Below, piece by piece: positions 56,103 through 63,355 of a stretch of 64,000 bases of DNA (its first letter is position 1; the number at the start of each line of letters is the position of its first letter). Below the pieces are notes generated by a model. That model did not search any database and was not told where the DNA came from. It saw only the letters and a program-made list of their open reading frames with translations. The DNA comes from Paenibacillus sp. LS1 (GTDB lineage: Bacteria > Bacillota > Bacilli > Paenibacillales > Paenibacillaceae): NCBI RefSeq assembly GCF_026013365.1, contig NZ_JAPDOE010000004.1, forward strand, positions 186,001 through 250,000, read 5' to 3'. Position numbers and translations under genes: made by a program.

Positions 56103-57542
56103 ATGTTCTGGCTGGTCATTATATTAGTCGTATTTATTTTTCAGGCAGCCACGATTCTTTTGCTGGAATTTCGGAATCCGGCCAAAGCTGTGGCTTGGCT
56201 GTTTATTTTGTTCTGCGTGCCGTTGGTTGGTTTTGTGGTGTATTATTTCGTGGCTCAGGACTATAACAAACGCAAAAAACTTCGCAAAGGTGGATCACGG
56301 ATCTTCCGGGAAATGAGGGAAACGATCTGGGAACAAGCCCACATCATTGGAGATGTTGAACAGATGCCGGGCAATCGTTTCAACCATCAGCATCGTTTGT
56401 TTAACCTGTTGTCCCATCTGTCGGAGAGCCCCATCACAGGTTGTAATCACAGCACGGTGCTCACGAACGGGGAAGAGGCATTCACTGCAATGTTGAAGGA
56501 GATGGAAAAGGCGAAGCATCATCTGCATGTGGAGTTTTACATTTTCCGTGATGATGTGATCAGTACGAAGTTTCAAGATGTCATGATTCGCAAGGCACAG
56601 GAGGGCGTGAAGGTTCGGTTTATATGTGACGGTCTCGGCAGTCACAAGATGAGCTGGAGTTTTATCCGCAAACTGCAGGATGCAGGTGTGGAGTTTCATT
56701 ATTTTCTGCCGCCACTCATTGCAACGATTGACCGAAGAGTTAACTACCGGAATCACCGCAAAATTGTCGTTGTGGATGGACAGGTTGGCTTCGTGGGTGG
56801 CATTAATGTAGGTGATGATTACCTTGGGAAGTATCCGGAGATCGGGTTCTGGCGGGATACACATGTACAGATCGAGGGAGATGCCGTGTATTTCCTGCAA
56901 AGTACGTTCCTGAACGACTGGAAATTGGCTTCGGGTGAACGAATTACCGAACCACAGCTTGCCGAATTGTTCCCGCCTCATATCTGTAGTGGAGAAGAAC
57001 GAATTCAGATTCTGGCAAGTGGCCCGGATCAGGACTGGGATGCCATTCAGGAGATGTGTTTTGGCGCCATTTCGGTAGCCTGTGACCGGATTTACATTAC
57101 CACACCATACTTTATCCCGGATCCTGCGCTGTACGAGGCACTCAAAACAGCTGCTGTCAGTGGGGTCGATGTGAAAATTATCATTCCTTATCAATCCGAC
57201 TCCAAGCTTGTTCATCTGGCGTCACTTTCATACGTGGAGGAGCTGTTGCGAGCAGGTGTGCAGTTCTTCCAATATCGCAAAGGTTTTGTGCATGCCAAAG
57301 TGATGATTGTGGATGAGTTGCTTGCAACGGTAGGCACGGCCAATATGGACATGCGCAGTTTTTTCTGTAATTTCGAAATGACGGCCGTATTGTTCGAGAC
57401 CTCCCCGATTCATCGTTTGGTTGCTGATTTTGAACGTGATCTCAAGGAATGCAGCAAGATCGACCTAAAGGTTTTTCAGGGGCGTTCAAGAGGACAAAAA
57501 GGAGCAGAAATGCTTTCTCGGATGCTTTCTCCGCTTCTTTAG
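56103..57542 (+). CDS. cls: Cardiolipin synthase
   Basis: Membrane phospholipase-D-type enzyme of 479 residues that joins two phosphatidylglycerol molecules to cardiolipin. Two N-terminal membrane segments (about 1-55) are followed by two HKD motifs: His218 in NHRKIVVVDG and His397 in VHAKVMIVDE. The first has Arg at the middle position (H-R-K), within the HxK pattern. GAGGAGG precedes the ATG. It ends just before a terminator. Confidence 0.95.
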   Translation: MFWLVIILVVFIFQAATILLLEFRNPAKAVAWLFILFCVPLVGFVVYYFVAQDYNKRKKLRKGGSRIFREMRETIWEQAHIIGDVEQMPGNRFNHQHRLFNLLSHLSESPITGCNHSTVLTNGEEAFTAMLKEMEKAKHHLHVEFYIFRDDVISTKFQDVMIRKAQEGVKVRFICDGLGSHKMSWSFIRKLQDAGVEFHYFLPPLIATIDRRVNYRNHRKIVVVDGQVGFVGGINVGDDYLGKYPEIGFWRDTHVQIEGDAVYFLQSTFLNDWKLASGERITEPQLAELFPPHICSGEERIQILASGPDQDWDAIQEMCFGAISVACDRIYITTPYFIPDPALYEALKTAAVSGVDVKIIIPYQSDSKLVHLASLSYVEELLRAGVQFFQYRKGFVHAKVMIVDELLATVGTANMDMRSFFCNFEMTAVLFETSPIHRLVADFERDLKECSKIDLKVFQGRSRGQKGAEMLSRMLSPLL

Positions 57543-57562
57543 CCGATTTAGGGCAGATTTCT

Positions 57563-57600
57563 GAAGATAAGTTCACTTTTTGTGAATTTATCTTCTTTTT
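57563..57600 (+). terminator. Rho-independent terminator after cls
   Basis: A 14-bp stem (57563-57576 with 57582-57595, one G-U) and T-rich loop and tail. Confidence 0.88.
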
Positions 57601-57610
57601 GCTAAGTATT

Positions 57611-57640
57611 TTGCTCAAATTTGATCTTTTATGATATAAT
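57611..57640 (+). promoter_or_regulatory. Promoter with extended -10 upstream of the YitT gene
   Basis: TTGCTC (57611-57616), 18 bases, TATAAT (57635-57640) preceded by TGA, an extended -10 element. The start codon of the YitT gene is about 255 bases downstream of the expected transcription start. Confidence 0.7.
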
Positions 57641-57669
57641 AGATATATAAATCATGTCTTGGCGAAGGA

Positions 57670-57700
57670 GGGGAGTCTGCGGGAAAACAGGCTCCCTTTT
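57670..57700 (+). terminator. Attenuator-like hairpin in the YitT leader
   Basis: GGGAG-T-CTG (57671-57679) pairs with CAG-G-CTCCC (57888-type arm at 57688... read as 57688-57690 and 57692-57696), followed by TTTTGCTCTCTTTT. It could stop most transcripts about 50-60 bases after the promoter. Confidence 0.55.
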
Positions 57701-57740
57701 GCTCTCTTTTGAAAGTGTAAACCGGAATTAAGACAATCTT

Positions 57741-57896
57741 GAATCCATTTCATATAGCCTTTAGATGCTTGTGCTCGTACTGACAGGGTACGTATAGAAT
57801 CGATCTTTGTGAACACGCACTTCTATATGTAGGTTCCCCCTTGGAGTATTTAAATGATTTATGAAATGGATTCACATACTGATCCAACGGGGGGGA
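57741..57896 (+). promoter_or_regulatory. Structured leader with candidate translational switch
   Basis: Arms of 14 bases at 57741-57754 and 57860-57873 are perfectly complementary and close a large loop. In the same RNA, CCCCCTTGG (57836-57844) can pair with CCAA and GGGGG of the ribosome site (57884-57893). A third pairing, CATATAG (57751-57757) with CTATATG (57823-57829), excludes part of the long stem. The 14-bp stem and the ribosome-site pairing cross each other, so the two states compete unless a pseudoknot forms. Confidence 0.5.
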
Positions 57897-57900
57897 TACC

Positions 57901-58809
57901 ATGTCCAATGTAACGGTTAAAGAACTGACATCCAAGCCTGACCGGGGCGTCAAAAGCTCGGTGTTTACATTAAAGCTGCTGCAACGTATTGTGATGATTC
58001 TGATTGGTGCTGCACTGATGGCTGTATCGCTTGAAGTGTTTCTCGTGCCTAATGGTGTTATTGATGGTGGGATTACAGGTATTTCGATTATGGTGTCAGA
58101 GCTTACACATCTGCCACTCGGAATATTCCTGACCTTGCTCAACTTGCCTTTCCTGATTCTGGGTTACAAGCAGATTGGTAAAACGTTTGCGTTATCCACG
58201 CTGCTGGGGATCGTGGTCATGTCCATCGGGACTTCATTATTGCACCATGTTCCTGCATTAACACCAGGGGAGCCATTGCTCGGAGCTGTATTCGGCGGAT
58301 TGATCCTGGGTGTGGGGGTTGGACTCGTTATCCGTTCTGGTGGTTCACTGGACGGTACGGAGATTGTGGCGATCCTGCTTAGTGAGAAATCACCGTTGTC
58401 TGTAGGACAGATCGTATTGTTCATTAACGTATTCATTTTCGCGGGTGCAGGATTTGTGTTCGGCTGGCCGAATGCCCTGTATTCCATGATTGCATATTAT
58501 ATTGCGATGAAGATGATTGATATTGTGAATGAAGGTCTTGACCAGTCCAAATCGGTATGGATCATTAGTGAGAAGTATCGTGATATCGGTTCTGCCCTGA
58601 CAGACCGTCTCGGTCGTGGTGTGACTTTCCTGGATGGAGAGGGCGGATTCAGCGGGGACGAGAAGAAGATCATCTTTGTCGTAATCACCCGTTTGGAAGA
58701 AGCGAAGCTGAAGACCATCGTTGAAGATTGGGACCCGCAAGCCTTTGTGGCTATTGGTAACATTCATGATGTGAAGGGCGGACGTTTCAAGAAAAAAGGT
58801 ATCCATTAG
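57901..58809 (+). CDS. YitT family membrane protein
   Basis: Membrane protein of 302 residues with an N-terminal YitT/DUF161 domain (about six hydrophobic segments, residues 28-210; GVIDGGITGISIM, and RSGGSLDGTEIVAI) and a C-terminal cytoplasmic DUF2179 domain (about 225-295; ISEKYRDIGSALTDRLGRGVTFLDGEGGF). The family role is unknown; transport is likely. The ribosome site is an unusual run of seven G (57889-57895), five bases before the ATG, which can be masked by an upstream CCCCC. Confidence 0.92.
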   Translation: MSNVTVKELTSKPDRGVKSSVFTLKLLQRIVMILIGAALMAVSLEVFLVPNGVIDGGITGISIMVSELTHLPLGIFLTLLNLPFLILGYKQIGKTFALSTLLGIVVMSIGTSLLHHVPALTPGEPLLGAVFGGLILGVGVGLVIRSGGSLDGTEIVAILLSEKSPLSVGQIVLFINVFIFAGAGFVFGWPNALYSMIAYYIAMKMIDIVNEGLDQSKSVWIISEKYRDIGSALTDRLGRGVTFLDGEGGFSGDEKKIIFVVITRLEEAKLKTIVEDWDPQAFVAIGNIHDVKGGRFKKKGIH

Positions 58810-58832
58810 CGATTTATATACGCATGAATGAT

Positions 58833-58875
58833 AATAGCCGACACCCTTGTGATGAGGGAGTCGGCTATTTTTTCT
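58833..58875. terminator. Bidirectional terminator
   Basis: AATAGCCGAC (58833-58842) pairs perfectly with GTCGGCTATT (58860-58869), with inner CCCT/AGGG. It serves the YitT gene on the + strand and overlaps the stop codon of the - strand polymerase gene. Confidence 0.9.
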
Positions 58876-59755
58876 TCAAGTGCTTGAGAATGAGCTCAAC
58901 CGGTTGGGGTTCAACAGCTGCGATCAGATCGCCAATGTCATTCAGGCGTTCAACAATGTTCATCAGATGATAATCCTGGATGGAGACGTTGTTTCGAACC
59001 TCATCCCATGTCAGTGGAGTAGAGACGGTGGCTCCTGATTTGGCACGAGGTGTATAGGGAGCCGCAAGAGTTTTGCCCCCATAATGCTGGAGGTAGTCAA
59101 AATAAATCCGGTCTCCACGGTCCTTTTTGAGTCGTTCCAGTGTGAACATATCCGGGTGCTTCTGAGTGACATATTTACCAACAAAATAGCCAATATCTCG
59201 TAATTCATCAAAGGTTATCCCTTGAATAATCGGAACGATGATTTGAACCCCTGTTGCGCCTGAAGTTTTGGGTATGGACCTCAGACCAAGGGAAGTCAGG
59301 GTTTCGCCAACGATGAGTGCAGCTTGCATGATCCGTGGTTCATGCTCCTGAGAGGGGTCCAGATCAATCATCCATTCACAGGGCAGATGGCTTCCTACAG
59401 TATGCAGAGAAGGGTGAAATTCAAGTGCAGCCAGATTGCCAAGCCATAACAATTCAGGGAGTCCATTCATGACCACATATCGGATGCCATCGTGTACTTC
59501 AGTCCGCACATAATCAGGAACAGGTTCAGGGGCATTCTTTTGATAGAAAAATGTTCCTCCAGCTCCGTGGGGGTACCTTATCGTGGTGAGCAATCGATTA
59601 CTTGTATATGTGAGCAAATATGGAGCCAGGGCGGCCAGCTTTTGCAGATAAATGGCTTTGGTGACACCCGCATCCGGCCACAATAACTTATCCGGGTTCG
59701 TAACCGTTAGCTCTGTGCCTTCTATTATGATGGTTCCTTGAATCTTGGGGGCCAT
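58865..59755 (-). CDS. LigD-type DNA polymerase/primase domain protein
   Basis: Stand-alone polymerase of 296 residues of the archaeo-eukaryotic primase fold, which fills ends during non-homologous end joining. The start at 59755 has AAGGAGG eight bases upstream; the GTG at 59764 overlaps that site. Motifs: NPDKLLWPDAGVTK at 20-33, the catalytic Asp131/Asp133 in WMIDLDPS, and SGATGVQIIVPI, where the usual TSGxxGxH has Gln in place of His. It follows the ligase gene by 72 bases on the same strand, so the two are probably co-transcribed. Ligase and phosphoesterase parts of LigD are absent here. Confidence 0.92.
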   Translation of the reverse strand: MAPKIQGTIIIEGTELTVTNPDKLLWPDAGVTKAIYLQKLAALAPYLLTYTSNRLLTTIRYPHGAGGTFFYQKNAPEPVPDYVRTEVHDGIRYVVMNGLPELLWLGNLAALEFHPSLHTVGSHLPCEWMIDLDPSQEHEPRIMQAALIVGETLTSLGLRSIPKTSGATGVQIIVPIIQGITFDELRDIGYFVGKYVTQKHPDMFTLERLKKDRGDRIYFDYLQHYGGKTLAAPYTPRAKSGATVSTPLTWDEVRNNVSIQDYHLMNIVERLNDIGDLIAAVEPQPVELILKHLKKK

Positions 59756-59827
59756 GCAGAACACCTCCTTTATGCCTAATCAATCGTTGAAATCATGGGC
59801 TGAAACATGCGTGCAGCGATCTCTTCA

Positions 59828-60778
59828 TCACTCAAGAAGCTGGTTCGCCAGACAATCCTCACGGGTTACATCCGCGAAGGTCTGAATACTGGGATGGCGC
59901 AGGGTTCGATGATGAGTCAGTTCCATATATTGCACTTTGAGTCCTATTCGTGGTTCCACCCAGGTGGTCTCCGCACTGCGCTCTGGTACATTGTAGAACG
60001 GCCTATCCTGTCTGATCAGAGGCTCGACTTGATGCGTGAGTTCCCGCCAGGTATTGGAGTTCAGCTTGCCCGTCCCGACATGACCAATATAGACAAAGTT
60101 AGGCCCGTCATATACACCGACCGCGACAGCATTCACAATACCACTTCGATAAGTGACTCCCCCGATCATGGCATACACATCATGCATGATTTTGACCTTC
60201 TGCCAGCGTTGATCCTTACCTTGAATGCCGTAGCTGCTGGTGAGATCCTTGCAGACGATACCTTCCATCTGGTGCTCTCTCATGACCGTAAGCAGGGAAG
60301 CGGCATTAAGCGTATTGGTGACCTCCTGAACATGGGGAGCGGGGTTAAGAACCTCGTGCAAAAGCCGTTGTCGATCTGCCAAAGGCTGATCCGTCACCCA
60401 TTTTCCCTCATAGAACAGAATATCAAATACCATATAAGTAACCGGAATCTGATGTATGGCCTGGGCGATACCTTCGGGCCTGCTCATGCGATCTCGTCGA
60501 AGTACGTGATAGAACGAAGGTTTTCCGGTGTCCGGGTCCAGTGCGATCACTTCTCCATCCAAAATATAGGAGGAAGCGGAGCATAGATTACGTGGTGCTA
60601 CCAACTCGGGATACTGTGCAGTTCGATCATGCAATCTGCGATTCACCAAGCGCAGCTCCTGCCCGTCCTCGTAGGCAAGCATACGGACTCCGTCCCACTT
60701 GACCTGAGCGATCCATTGCGGTCCTGTAGGCAGGGTATCCCGGGATATGGGTTCGAACGGAATCAACGGTTTGAACAT
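59828..60778 (-). CDS. ligD: ATP-dependent DNA ligase (LigD ligase domain)
   Basis: Stand-alone ligase of 316 residues for double-strand-break sealing. The start at 60778 has AAGGAG six bases upstream. The adenylation Lys27 lies in QVKWDGVR; NRRLHDRT, LDGEVIAL, EGIVCKD and WQKVKI are the further nucleotidyltransferase motifs. The C-terminal OB-fold (about 205-300) follows. There is no fused polymerase; that is a separate gene directly downstream. The gene begins 37 bases after the stop of a germination permease gene. Confidence 0.94.
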   Translation of the reverse strand: MFKPLIPFEPISRDTLPTGPQWIAQVKWDGVRMLAYEDGQELRLVNRRLHDRTAQYPELVAPRNLCSASSYILDGEVIALDPDTGKPSFYHVLRRDRMSRPEGIAQAIHQIPVTYMVFDILFYEGKWVTDQPLADRQRLLHEVLNPAPHVQEVTNTLNAASLLTVMREHQMEGIVCKDLTSSYGIQGKDQRWQKVKIMHDVYAMIGGVTYRSGIVNAVAVGVYDGPNFVYIGHVGTGKLNSNTWRELTHQVEPLIRQDRPFYNVPERSAETTWVEPRIGLKVQYMELTHHRTLRHPSIQTFADVTREDCLANQLLE

Positions 60779-60815
60779 GGAGAACTCCTTTCTCATAGCA
60801 ACTAGTCGGCAGAGG

Positions 60816-61928
60816 TCAATTCGGAAGTTTGTTATATTTTTGGAAACGGGACTTCATGTGATGCACCAGTATGAGCAATAACGGAAGCGCTATACCGCAG
60901 GTTAGATCCCAGTCAATCCAATAGGGAATGATGACCTTGAGATAAAAGTTCTCGTTCGGAGAGATCAGAATGGACATGGCGAGAATAAGCATCGAGCCCG
61001 GCAGGATCAGAGAGCGGTGACTGGACAAGCGAAACAGGTGAGCGACGCCCAAAACAAAACTGTAAAAGAACAGTGCTGCTTTGAAGAAAACGGCAATAAT
61101 CCAGACCGATGCCATGAAGGCTTCAATCCGTTGTATAAAGTTTCCGATATTGATCTGCTGTGAAAGGTTGAATGAGGCAAACCAGTGATGCTGGGTCATG
61201 AAGGGTCCCATGACGAGCAGACACATACTCAGCGTTAGTGTAAGTAACAATCCACCAATGATTCCTGATAGTATGATGTCCTTCTCCAGATGGGGCTCCT
61301 TTTTCGTATAGGGAAAGAGCATCATGAAGATGCACAACTCGCAATAAGGATATGTGAGTACAGCAACAAAACCTTTGAGTGGACCATGAAAGCCTTGTGC
61401 AAGCACAGGTTGGATGTTGTCCACACGGACATGCGGAATTAGACACACCGTCAGAATAAGCAGGAACAACACGATCAGAGGAAGAAAGACCTCAGCACTC
61501 TTACCGATGATCTCCAGACCCGACAGAAGCCCCCAGACAAGCGCACACATAAAAACCAAATGCAAAATCATTAGTGGAGATTCCGGCAAGATCTGGGTAG
61601 ACATAAAATCGCCAATTTCCCTAATGAACGTTGAGGTGCTGATCAGGAAATAAAAGAGATAAAAAGAGCTGAATAAGGCCCCAATCCAGGGTCCTAGTGT
61701 TTGAAGAGCATTTTGAATCAGATTCAACCGGGGATGCAGTTTATAGGCAACAAGCATAATGAAGAGTATGCCGGAGCCGCCTGCGACTCCCAACAAGGCT
61801 GATAACCAGGCATCTTGCTGAGCATAGGATGTTATCATGGAAGGAAAGACCAGAATTTGCTCCCCAATCGTGCACAGGAACATTAGTGAAGCGAGCTGCC
61901 TAACGGTCAAGCGCCCCTTTTCAATCAT
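60816..61928 (-). CDS. Spore germination permease, GerAB/YndE family
   Basis: Membrane protein of 370 residues with about ten hydrophobic segments, an APC-superfamily transporter fold acting as the nutrient-sensing B subunit of germinant receptors in the spore inner membrane. The start at 61928 (MIEKGRLTVRQLASLMFL) has AAGGAGA seven bases upstream. GerA-type A and C subunit genes are not adjacent, so it is an orphan B subunit. The downstream genes on the same strand are the end-joining ligase and polymerase, which makes common forespore expression plausible. Confidence 0.9.
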   Translation of the reverse strand: MIEKGRLTVRQLASLMFLCTIGEQILVFPSMITSYAQQDAWLSALLGVAGGSGILFIMLVAYKLHPRLNLIQNALQTLGPWIGALFSSFYLFYFLISTSTFIREIGDFMSTQILPESPLMILHLVFMCALVWGLLSGLEIIGKSAEVFLPLIVLFLLILTVCLIPHVRVDNIQPVLAQGFHGPLKGFVAVLTYPYCELCIFMMLFPYTKKEPHLEKDIILSGIIGGLLLTLTLSMCLLVMGPFMTQHHWFASFNLSQQINIGNFIQRIEAFMASVWIIAVFFKAALFFYSFVLGVAHLFRLSSHRSLILPGSMLILAMSILISPNENFYLKVIIPYWIDWDLTCGIALPLLLILVHHMKSRFQKYNKLPN

Positions 61929-61957
61929 ATGGTATCTCCTTAACATATCTTGTCTGT

Positions 61958-61987
61958 GTATATGGATAGGATGCGCCAATCATTCCA
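61958..61987 (-). promoter_or_regulatory. Candidate forespore (sigma-G/F-like) promoter
   Basis: On the - strand, TGGAAT (61987-61982), 17 bases, CATATAC (61964-61958), about 30 bases before the germination gene start. It matches the TGAATA / CATACTA consensus only partly. Confidence 0.3.
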
Positions 61988-62009
61988 GTTTTATAAATAG
62001 GCAACCAAA

Positions 62010-62062
62010 AAGCCCGGGTAGCTGATTTCTCTGTGATGTAGAGAACTCAGTTACCCGGGCTT
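62010..62062 (-). terminator. Rho-independent terminator of the dioxygenase gene
   Basis: AAGCCCGGGTA and TACCCGGGCTT (62010-62020 and 62052-62062) pair perfectly, extended by CTGA/TCAG, with a T run on the - strand side. Confidence 0.88.
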
Positions 62063-62147
62063 GATCATGTGACTTGTGAGCGATTGAGATCGAATTATGC
62101 AAAATGCTGGATTTTAGGTAGAAGTATACTTTAACGTGCAATCAAAA

Positions 62148-63017
62148 TCAGTTTGCAGTGGTCAGACGGATACGGATATTCTGTGGATCTACCGTAAACC
62201 AGGTATCTTCCACTTGTGTAACGGCTGCGCCGGATTGACGTAATTGTTCAAGTGCCTGTTGTACTTCTTCCTTCGTGGCGTAAACAATGGTGAAGTAGTC
62301 AATTCCTGTAGCGTTATCCGGATTAACAGGCGCGTTCACTCCTGCCCAGATATTGAGTCCAAGATGGTGATGATAGCCGCCGGCAGATACAAATAGTGCA
62401 GACATGTTGGCGAAGTTACCTACGATATCAAAACCGAGTATGCCGGTGTAGAAGCTGCGAGCTTCTTCCAGGCTGCGGACGTGGAAATGCACATGACCAA
62501 TGACTGTGCCAGCCGGTAAACCCTGCCAAGGTTCATTTTCCGATATGGCAAACAGGCTCTCCACATCAACAGGATCACTTGCCATCACGTAATTATTGTC
62601 GCTATCCCGTTTCCAGGTGTCACGCGCACGGTCAGCATAGATCTCAATCCCGTTCAGATCGGGGTCGGAGATATAGAAGGCTTCGCTGACCAGGTGATCG
62701 CCTTGGCCGATTTCGATACCGGATGCAGCCAGATTACGCAGAGCAAGACCCAGGGACGTGCGATCCGGCAGCAGGATGGCGAAATGATACAAGCCTGCGT
62801 GTGAGCGTTCAGGCAAGGTAATCCCATCCGTCAGTTCTTCCAATCGCAGCAGAGACTGTTTTCCGTCCGCTGTTAACGTAGCCACTTTGCCACTTCGCTC
62901 CAGCAACTTCAGTCCGACCACATCAGTATAGAACTGGATCGAACGGTCGAGATTTTTAATTCGTAGACTCACTTCACCCAGATGGGTTGTGGCAGGGATT
63001 TGATACGTCGTATTCAT
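62148..63017 (-). CDS. VOC family ring-cleavage dioxygenase (CatE-like)
   Basis: Protein of 289 residues made of two glyoxalase/bleomycin-type domains (about 10-130 and 170-285), like CatE (catechol 2,3-dioxygenase) of Bacillus subtilis. The second domain carries candidate metal ligands: His in IGHVHFHV and the HHHLGLNIW cluster. AGGAGG precedes the ATG. CatE protects against catechol and quinone stress. A TTACTT dyad upstream resembles operators of HxlR/DUF24-type quinone sensors such as CatR and YodB. No catD gene is next to it. Confidence 0.88.
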   Translation of the reverse strand: MNTTYQIPATTHLGEVSLRIKNLDRSIQFYTDVVGLKLLERSGKVATLTADGKQSLLRLEELTDGITLPERSHAGLYHFAILLPDRTSLGLALRNLAASGIEIGQGDHLVSEAFYISDPDLNGIEIYADRARDTWKRDSDNNYVMASDPVDVESLFAISENEPWQGLPAGTVIGHVHFHVRSLEEARSFYTGILGFDIVGNFANMSALFVSAGGYHHHLGLNIWAGVNAPVNPDNATGIDYFTIVYATKEEVQQALEQLRQSGAAVTQVEDTWFTVDPQNIRIRLTTAN

Positions 63018-63159
63018 AATGGTTTCCTCCTGATTGTTTGATCATTAGATAATTGGGCTAATCGTTTGATTGCGTATATGCGTTGAATCGAATGATTGAA
63101 TTGCACTCGTCACTTGGCTGAAGTAGAAAATGTAGGATAACTGTATATTCATAAATAAG

Positions 63160-63176
63160 TTACTTTTCATAAGTAA
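63160..63176. promoter_or_regulatory. Candidate HxlR/DUF24-type operator
   Basis: TTACTT-TTCAT-AAGTAA, a perfect 6-5-6 dyad about 140 bp upstream of the CatE-like gene, in an AT-rich promoter region. Confidence 0.45.
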
Positions 63177-63266
63177 ATATAAAATATAAATTACCTTTCG
63201 TCAATCGTATTTTATGATGATAGCTGGAGTTTTATCGGCAAGAATAGTTTCAATAATTCCGTAAAA

Positions 63267-63293
63267 TAAAAAAATCCGACTGAAAAGCCGGAT
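63267..63293 (-). terminator. Rho-independent terminator of the Ku gene
   Basis: On the - strand, ATCCGGCT and AGTCGGAT pair with one wobble around TTTC, followed by seven or more T. Confidence 0.88.
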
Positions 63294-63355
63294 CTGAGTT
63301 GAACGTATTACATGGGCATAGGCATATAACGGAATCATTCTTGCCTGGGCGACAA

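Noticed and set aside
56295-57215. 306-codon antisense frame in cls
   Set aside because: Shadow of cls, whose two HKD motifs are intact.
59807-60586. 259-codon + strand frame over the ligase gene
   Set aside because: The - strand carries all ligase motifs; the + strand frame has no family features.
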